Of a stretch of DNA of 64,000 nt, positions 57,251 to 64,000 are shown piece by piece. The position numbers and the translations under genes are program-made. Under the pieces are notes generated by a model, which did no database searches, had not been told where the DNA came from, and worked only from the letters and a program-made list of their open reading frames with translations. Where the stretch lies: NCBI GenBank assembly GCA_004352715.1, contig SCFE01000075.1, positions 483,783 to 547,782 of the forward strand. The letters run 5' to 3'. This DNA is from Hofstenia miamia. Its lineage: Eukaryota > Xenacoelomorpha > Acoela. Within the stretch, counting starts at the first letter, position 1. The number at the start of each line of letters is the position of its first letter.

Positions 57251-58018
57251 TTATGAAAAATCATCCAACTCATTCTGAATGTCTTCATTAATTTGTACAT
57301 ACGTTTTATTCATTGCCTTAAATGTCTCCATGCATAAAGCAGAAACATCTTTCTCTGTTTTGTCCTTAGTTTCAACAATAGGTAATATTTCCACAACAAA
57401 CGTATTTCCAATCATTGAAAAACTTTTATAGTCTATTACATATTTATAACTTGAAGCTACCATAGGCACCAAAGGAAATTGCGATTGAACTGCCATGTGA
57501 AACGGACCTTTTTTAAATTGCTTTAATTGAGTATCGATTGTACGAGTCCCCTCAGGAAACACAAAGAGACTGATATTTTTGGATTTCATTTCATCTACGG
57601 CTTTACTAAGGGACTTAACAGCTGTTTCTTTATTTTTACGATTAATCATTCGGTGACCACATAAGTACAATCCTAATCCAAATAATGGCGCAATGCACAT
57701 TAAGCTTCGTTTCGTAATCAGAATGCACCTATCAGGGATCAGGTTAGCAAGTATGATAATGTCTAACATTGATTGATGGTTTAACAAAAATACAGCATTC
57801 TTTTCTGGAAGAATTTCTTTGTTCCGGATATCGAAATGTATTCCAACTGCTCTCCCTATCCATCTTGCAAATGCCAATGCCATCGAATTGTTTCGAATAC
57901 TTCTTCCCCGAAAAGTTAGTAAAGCAACTACGATACAACATATTGGAATAACAAAAAATCCAAAGAAAACTAAAACTGTATAGGTATAAAAAAGACGGCA
58001 CTTCCCATAGCAACTCAT
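57251..58018 (-). CDS. 1-acyl-sn-glycerol-3-phosphate acyltransferase
   Basis: A 255-residue protein that converts lysophosphatidic acid and acyl-CoA to phosphatidic acid in the ER membrane, a step of glycerolipid synthesis. An N-terminal hydrophobic segment (residues 13-36) anchors it. The four acyltransferase motifs are present: NHQSMLD (80-86, the catalytic H-x4-D), GHRMINRKN (121-129, with Asn in the usual Asp place), FPEGTRT (154-160) and FPLVPMV (181-187). Human AGPAT1 and AGPAT2 are somewhat longer (about 280 residues), mainly at the ends. The start at 58016-58018 is the first ATG before the hydrophobic segment. The frame is free of introns, which is unusual for this family and suggests either a retrocopy or an intron-poor genome. 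The motifs are intact, so it is probably functional. Confidence 0.92.
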   Translation of the reverse strand: MSCYGKCRLFYTYTVLVFFGFFVIPICCIVVALLTFRGRSIRNNSMALAFARWIGRAVGIHFDIRNKEILPEKNAVFLLNHQSMLDIIILANLIPDRCILITKRSLMCIAPLFGLGLYLCGHRMINRKNKETAVKSLSKAVDEMKSKNISLFVFPEGTRTIDTQLKQFKKGPFHMAVQSQFPLVPMVASSYKYVIDYKSFSMIGNTFVVEILPIVETKDKTEKDVSALCMETFKAMNKTYVQINEDIQNELDDFS

Positions 58019-59239
58019 TACAACTTATATGCACAAGAAAGCTTTCAGTGTTTAGATATGTGGATTATCTTTATAGAGCAATTTAATTATATTTACCGCA
58101 ATGAAATTTGAGATTTGATATATTGTTTATCCAATAATATAACGTTGAATTCTACTACAAAAAATGGCAAATAGAAAGTATGAGATAATATTCACTACAC
58201 CATAAATGTATTGATAAAAACATTAATTTAAATTTTATAAAAAAACTGCCTATATATTTTGCCTTGATTATTAAATTTTGCCTCATTATGCACACAGTTG
58301 ACATAAAATTATGTGGGTCATAAAGGGGCCATACAAAGCCATCGCTCAAATATTTCTAAACTCTTGCAAAGTATTTAAAAACAAAACAACAGATATTAAT
58401 AGGATAGGAGTGGTAAATTCACAGCTTAGATTTCAAAGCATTCGATGCATTTATCTTTACATAAGGCGTAATAAGGTTTTTAAATGAAAAATATATGCTT
58501 TAAAAGGATATAACTAAAAATAAACAATAATAATATTTATTATTATTATATTTATTATTATAAACATTTCTGAAAAAAAAATTTAAAAAATTTTATTATT
58601 CAAACAATCACTATTAGGAATGTCAAACAAATTAAGCGCATGGACAAATTTCATTTGACATTTGAAATTTACGCCCTTTAAGTAATTGTGCATATTTTTA
58701 ATTTTGTAAATATACATGTAAAGTAGTTTGTAGCAGTTGTTTGTTTGTTTATTTTACTAAGCAATAAATTTGCTTGACTCTTATTATTGTTATTATTAAT
58801 ATTATCATAATCATAATAACAATGATAGTAATAAAAAGTTTTACTTCGCGTACTTAACGAAGAAGTAAAAGCATCAGAAACTTTTGCAGGAATATTGGAA
58901 TTAATTTGGAAGCTTCACAAATATTTACTTGCACTTGATAGAAATGTCTTCTTATATTAAACTTTTCGACAGTAAGGATTTCTAAAATATTGTCGCGATG
59001 TTCTGATGATGGATCTTTTCAACATATCTTTGAAATTGTTGTCGGAATGTTGTAATAAATAAATCAATACGTATTTTTACCAATAAATGATATCAAGCCA
59101 GAGGTGCTATGGAAGCGGCTGAGTATACAAAACCATACGCTACAAGAGGGGCACTAAAAAAAGCCTGTCCATTTTCATTCATTTTGAAGATTTTTGCTTC
59201 ACTAATATAAATTTTAAACAAGCTTTGTAAGTGGTATGG
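58019..59239. other. Noncoding stretch with TTA microsatellites
   Basis: It contains (TTA/TAA)n-rich tracts near 58527-58562 and 58780-58833. It includes the 5' flank of the acyltransferase gene. No other gene was recognised. Confidence 0.4.
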
Positions 59240-60676
59240 CATTTATGTATTGATTCATGTCAAAACAGTTTGTGATGAAAAAATGTTCACAAGTGTACAT
59301 GAGAGACTAGGAGTAGAATTTGAGGAGTGTGTGGTGAGTGGGTGTCCAGAGTGGATGGTAGTGGGAAGAACATTCCTGATACAGAAGGGCAAAGATCAGT
59401 TGTTGATAGACAGGCAGTGGTGGAGAATTGTAGAAGAAGGAAGACAAACTTGGCAAAGAGGGCAATGGAGTTTCACGAAAATGGGTTGAGTTTATAGGAA
59501 GAGAGATGGGAAAGTGGCAGACTGAGATAGATGGGCATAGGCTGAGGTTTAGACGGGGTATATTCCAGGGAGACAGCTTAGCGCCACTACTGTTTGTAGT
59601 TAGCTTAATACCTATCAAAAAAAGTTAAAGAGTATAAGATGGAGAAGAATGGTAGAGCAGTGAGTCACCTGTGGTATATGGACGACCTGAAGATGTACGC
59701 AAGTTCAAGGAAGATGTTGCAGAAGCAAGTGGAGACATTGGAGAAGGCAAGAAGAGATTCTGGGTTGGAATTTGGATTAGGAAAGTGTGCGAGCGACAGT
59801 GACAATGACCAGAGTCAAGTGCATACATGGAGATGGTTTGAGGACAAGCAGTGGTGATAAGATTGAGGAAGTCAAGGAGGGGTACAAGTATTTAGGAGTA
59901 ATAGAGAAGGACAGAACACATCCCGAGGAAATGAAGATGAGGCTAAGGAAAGAATACAAGAGAGTAAGGAAGGTACTATAGAAGTCAGCATTAAATGGAC
60001 AGAATAGCATAAAAGCAATTAATACATGGCCAATACCAATGTTGAGATATTCCGCAGGAATACTTAGGTGGAACAAAAATGAACTAAGGGAATTAGACAG
60101 GGAGACAAGGAAAATACTAGCAGCAGAGCGAGCATTCAACTTAAATGGAGATGTAGATAGGCTGTACATGGCAAGGCATAAGGGAGGGAAAGGACTGCTA
60201 AGTGTGGAGGAAACTGTAGAAGCAGAACCACTAGGGCTAAATGAATACGTAGAAGCACTGATTATGGCAGCACAGGAGCAAGCAATAAGAACAAACTGGG
60301 TGAAGAAGCATATCGACAGAAGAGTAGACGTAACTGATAAGTGTAGGCTATGTAAGAAAGAGGCAGAGACTGTAGATCATCTGACAGCAGGGTGTGAGAA
60401 GTTGGCACAGAATGAGTATAAGCAGAGTTAGGAAATAGAAAGGCTGTGGAAGTTAAAGAAAGTTGAAGTAGTCCCGGTAGTAGTAGGACCACTAGGAGCA
60501 GTGAGTAAGAAGCATAAGAGATACTTGGAGGAGTACCAAAGTGGGGAGGAGCAGTAGCACAGAAGGCAGCATTGTTAGGAACAGCAAGAGTCCTGAGGAA
60601 AACTCTCAGACTCCCTGGGAACTGGTGAGTTCCGTGAGCTGAGAGGGATACCAGCATGAAGCTGTGAGAAGCAAGG
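59240..60676 (+). mobile_element. R4/Dong-like LINE, internally deleted
   Basis: Reading plus, CPEWMVVGRTFLIQKGKD lies near 59,345-59,400 (RT start), then a deletion. FRRGIFQGDSLAPLLF follows near 59,550-59,600, then HLWYMDDLKMYAS near 59,668-59,708 (catalytic Asp pair). EVKEGYKYLGVIEKD comes next near 59,870, then TWPIPMLRYSAGILRWNKNE near 60,025-60,085. CRLCKKEAETVDHLTAGC (near 60,340-60,395) is a CCHC finger. VEVVPVVVGPLGAV and a restriction-like endonuclease type C-terminus follow. This order and finger are typical of R2/R4-type LINEs with a restriction-like endonuclease. Frame breaks (stops at 59487, 59625, 59979 and 60429) make it inactive. It is visibly richer in A+G on the sense strand than its surroundings. 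Confidence 0.75.
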
Positions 60677-60795
60677 ATAATAATAATAATTATTATTATT
60701 ATAGCGCCGCTGAATACTTTGGACTTTTCATAGCACCCCTGAATATCATTTTTTGTACTATTATAGCGCCGCTGAATACTAAATTATTATTAGCA
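60677..60795. repeat. TAA-type tail and ~30-bp tandem repeat
   Basis: Directly after the LINE comes (ATA)n followed by its mirror (TTA)n, forming a perfect AT palindrome at 60677-60701. Three units beginning TAGCGCCGCTGAATAC or TAGCACCCCTGAATAT then start at 60702, 60731 and 60763. Confidence 0.75.
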
Positions 60796-61171
60796 AACAT
60801 TTTTAAAAAATTTTGGAAAAAACAGCAAATTTAACAAACAATAACATTAACAACATGCAATAATAACTATGATTGTAAAGTTTTCCAAAAATTGCGTACA
60901 ATTGAGCCTATTTGAAAATAAATTTTGTAAAAATTCAAAGAGAAGAGAAAGACAAAGAAGAATACTATCAATGTATAGAGATAAAGTCATCCAAATATAG
61001 TATTTTTAGACAGATGTCAAACTAATTATATATCAGAAAGTCTTTCTAAATATATTAATTGCACTATTTTGTGTTGGATCTTTAACAATAAATATATGTC
61101 ATTATAGTAAAACCCAAAGTAGTGCACAAGTGGCATTGATTCAATACTTTTTGACGGACTAGTTATATTTG
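60796..61171. other. AT-rich noncoding stretch
   Basis: Nothing was recognised. It may include the left part of the Tc1 relic, which is otherwise hidden in the gap. Confidence 0.35.
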
Positions 61172-62171
61172 NNNNNNNNNNNNNNNNNNNNNNNNNNNNN
61201 NNNNNNNNNNNNNNNNNNNNNNNNNNNNNNNNNNNNNNNNNNNNNNNNNNNNNNNNNNNNNNNNNNNNNNNNNNNNNNNNNNNNNNNNNNNNNNNNNNNN
61301 NNNNNNNNNNNNNNNNNNNNNNNNNNNNNNNNNNNNNNNNNNNNNNNNNNNNNNNNNNNNNNNNNNNNNNNNNNNNNNNNNNNNNNNNNNNNNNNNNNNN
61401 NNNNNNNNNNNNNNNNNNNNNNNNNNNNNNNNNNNNNNNNNNNNNNNNNNNNNNNNNNNNNNNNNNNNNNNNNNNNNNNNNNNNNNNNNNNNNNNNNNNN
61501 NNNNNNNNNNNNNNNNNNNNNNNNNNNNNNNNNNNNNNNNNNNNNNNNNNNNNNNNNNNNNNNNNNNNNNNNNNNNNNNNNNNNNNNNNNNNNNNNNNNN
61601 NNNNNNNNNNNNNNNNNNNNNNNNNNNNNNNNNNNNNNNNNNNNNNNNNNNNNNNNNNNNNNNNNNNNNNNNNNNNNNNNNNNNNNNNNNNNNNNNNNNN
61701 NNNNNNNNNNNNNNNNNNNNNNNNNNNNNNNNNNNNNNNNNNNNNNNNNNNNNNNNNNNNNNNNNNNNNNNNNNNNNNNNNNNNNNNNNNNNNNNNNNNN
61801 NNNNNNNNNNNNNNNNNNNNNNNNNNNNNNNNNNNNNNNNNNNNNNNNNNNNNNNNNNNNNNNNNNNNNNNNNNNNNNNNNNNNNNNNNNNNNNNNNNNN
61901 NNNNNNNNNNNNNNNNNNNNNNNNNNNNNNNNNNNNNNNNNNNNNNNNNNNNNNNNNNNNNNNNNNNNNNNNNNNNNNNNNNNNNNNNNNNNNNNNNNNN
62001 NNNNNNNNNNNNNNNNNNNNNNNNNNNNNNNNNNNNNNNNNNNNNNNNNNNNNNNNNNNNNNNNNNNNNNNNNNNNNNNNNNNNNNNNNNNNNNNNNNNN
62101 NNNNNNNNNNNNNNNNNNNNNNNNNNNNNNNNNNNNNNNNNNNNNNNNNNNNNNNNNNNNNNNNNNNNNNN
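61172..62171. other. Assembly gap, 1000 N
   Basis: Exactly 1000 N, a placeholder. Unlike the other runs of N it has no long (TA)n at its edges. Confidence 0.99.
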
Positions 62172-62172
62172 G

Positions 62173-62436
62173 ACAAAAAATTGGTTTTCAGAAAATAATA
62201 TCCAGTTTTTGCAATGGCCACCAAGTTCTGCTGATCTTTCTCCAATCGAAAACGTGTGGCAGATATTGAAAAATGACGTTGAGAAGAAAAATCCGAAAAA
62301 TATATCCGATTTAAAATAAAAAATCCAAGAAAGTCAACACATTTTGACATCTGAAATGAAGTCCAATTTAATGAAATCAGTTTCAGTTCGTTTGAATGAA
62401 GTTATTTCTACAGGAGGAAAACAAATTAGACTTTGA
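62173..62436 (+). pseudogene. Tc1-type transposase, C-terminal remnant
   Basis: The frame from the gap edge reads TKNWFSENNIQFLQWPPSSA, then DLSPIENVWQILKNDVEKK, the Tc1 D-L-x-P-I-E-N block with the catalytic Glu of DD34E. A stop (TAA at 62317-62319) interrupts it. Reading past it in the same frame gives a plausible C-terminus to a final stop at 62434-62436. The N-terminal two-thirds is in the gap. GGTTGCCC followed by TA at 62721-62729 may be the right terminus of the element. Confidence 0.75.
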
Positions 62437-62727
62437 TGCTTTTTATTTATAGTCCTTTAATGTATCTTTAAAATCGTACCCTTCTTGAGTTGTTACGTTC
62501 AGTAGTTCAAAAGTAATATGCCCTTTTTCTAGTCTCATTTTATTGCAGCCAACTATACAATGTGACTCAGACTACAAATATTATAATATTTTCAAAAAAC
62601 AAAAATATGCCATTTTATAACTATATAACTTCCTATTAAACTGCACCTCAGGTCTGAAAACCATCTAATTTTAAGCAGTCTGCAAAATAGACCAAAAAAA
62701 TATGCCATTTTATTACTTTGGTTGCCC

Positions 62728-63291
62728 TAATTATTACTGAAGAACAACCTCATTCCTCAATTAATGTCGACCGGTTGTGGATGAAAATAAATACATATTT
62801 TGACGCATATTAAATAAACTGATATATCAGAAGAACTTGTTTTGTTGCATGACAACTTCCGTATCAGGGATAAAATATAGTTTTTCCTCGAAAATTCGAT
62901 TTTTAAATATAGTTTTATCTCAAAATATGTTATCCGGTAAAATCTGGAAGCAAGTTAAATTTACCGGATTCCGGCACATCCCTAAAAATAACTGTTAGTT
63001 TGATGAAGGTCTTGCCCATTGCTGCGTAGCTGATGTCGAATCAAAGAGCAATTTTATGAGTTGACATACCTGTAACATGTACAGTCATAATTTGTGCTCT
63101 CAAAGTGGGTAAAAGTGTTTTATTTCTAGATAAAAATAGATATTTTACAGGTCTGTGTTTACATATACACCAAAAATTCTAGGGATGCCACTAATAGTAT
63201 ATTCTTTTTTGTTTGTCAGTAAATACTACCACTTACACCCACATACATGTGTGTACACAAGTATTAATATTTTTGAGGTGGCTAGTGAATT
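62728..63291. other. AT-rich noncoding stretch
   Basis: No gene was recognised between the Tc1 relic and the PLE. Confidence 0.35.
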
Positions 63292-64000
63292 ATGACTTCA
63301 AATGCATATATTTGTAAATACATGTGTATACTTGAATCATGCTCTAATTATAAAAGTTTAACAGAAAGTTTGGATAAAATCACAGAGGATCTTAAAAATA
63401 ATGGCTATCCGCAAAAATTAATTCCTAAGATCATTGATAGAGAATTTTCATCCAAGAAAAAACCATTAAATGCTACAAATAACCAAGAAAAAACAAATAT
63501 ATTCTGGAAGTTACCATTCATAAGAACACGAGAAGAACAACTGAAGAGAACCATAAAAACATATAACAAAGAATTACAAGTTTCGAAAATTTGTCCAGTA
63601 TTTTATGCAAAGAAAACCATGCAATGTTCCTTAATAAAGATCACATACCGATTTCCTTGTCTTCTAATATCGTTTATACATACGACTGTGATGAATGTTT
63701 AAGTTCATACATTGGCGAGACTAGAAGACATTTAGAAACTCGGGCAAAAGAACATATAAAAGGGCATCTACAATCAGAAATATACATTCATGGATGTGCA
63801 CCTAAGTTTAAAAGTTTTAACATACAAGTAAAACATCGTGAAACTAAAATAGCAGAAGTCATATGTATTAAATCAACCAAGAAAACCTTAATAAATAAAG
63901 ACATCAATCAAATTTAAACATTTATTAAAGATCAAAAACATTTAATGAAAAAAATCGAGAACATTGCTACAAATGCTTGAAGATGACCACAGTGTTTTTC
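63292..64000 (+). mobile_element. Penelope-like element, C-terminal region and trailer, runs off the window
   Basis: The frame at 63292-63702 contains the region between the RT and endonuclease (LKNNGYPQKLIPKIID and FWKLPFIRTREEQLKRT). A -1/+2 frameshift at about 63610-63630 moves reading to the frame ending at 63915-63917. That frame holds IVYTYDCDECLSSYIGETRR and HLETRAKEHIKGHL, the GIY-YIG endonuclease with the PLE Cys pair. The trailer (63918-64000) is nearly identical to 14653-14800 and includes the start of the hammerhead-like motif (TTGAAGATGACCAC), cut by the window end. The reverse transcriptase core is not present in the window. Confidence 0.85.

Noticed and set aside
1-64000. tRNA, rRNA or CRISPR features
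   Set aside because: No cloverleaf-type T-arm plus acceptor pairing, rRNA-like conserved segment or spaced direct-repeat array was found on reading both strands.

Overview
The window looks like AT-rich nuclear DNA from an invertebrate animal. Three things support this: spliced genes with GT/AG junctions, LDL-receptor class A (LDLa) modules joined to a seven-transmembrane receptor, and a mix of Penelope-like elements, several LINE types, Tc1/mariner and hAT transposons. There are no operons, Shine-Dalgarno sites or CRISPR arrays. The species cannot be fixed from sequence alone. An AT-rich lophotrochozoan such as a rotifer would fit, but other AT-rich invertebrates would too.

Few host genes are visible. 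(1) A secreted or membrane protein starts at 16822 with a signal peptide and nine LDLa modules, the ninth completed by a small second exon at 18179-18245. (2) A second LDLa block with a seven-helix rhodopsin-type GPCR lies in one long exon at 51825-53596. It has no start codon of its own, and its acceptor phase fits the donor at 18245, so (1) and (2) may be one 12-LDLa receptor gene with an intron of about 33.6 kb. (3) A small four-finger C2H2 protein lies at 28138-28650. (4) A divergent three-unit ubiquitin-like protein lies at 41582-42223. (5) A 1-acylglycerol-3-phosphate acyltransferase lies on the minus strand at 57251-58018. If (1) and (2) are one gene, (3) and (4), both uninterrupted ORFs, are nested in its intron.

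The rest is mostly mobile DNA in different stages of decay. 1-16.8 kb: Penelope-like (PLE) fragments, hAT-type MITEs, a decayed Ty3/gypsy pol with LTR-like ends, and a tandem pair of GC-rich MITEs. 18-37 kb: a mariner-type MITE, a 21-bp minisatellite, hAT relics, two LINE 3' halves, an inverted zinc-finger pseudogene, and an intact DD37D mariner (33467-34735) with matching terminal inverted repeats and a TA target duplication. 37-51 kb: a decayed APE-type LINE on the minus strand, nested hAT MITEs, a nearly identical 1083-bp tandem duplication running into a gap, another LINE 3' end and a minus-strand PLE. 56-64 kb: a GC-rich hAT MITE copy, the acyltransferase, an R4/Dong-like LINE ending in a TAA-type repeat, a Tc1 relic, and a PLE whose 3' region runs off the window end.

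Long (TA)n tracts recur at transposon boundaries and next to most of the six multi-base runs of N, so structure near these gaps should be treated with caution. No tRNA or rRNA gene was recognised.
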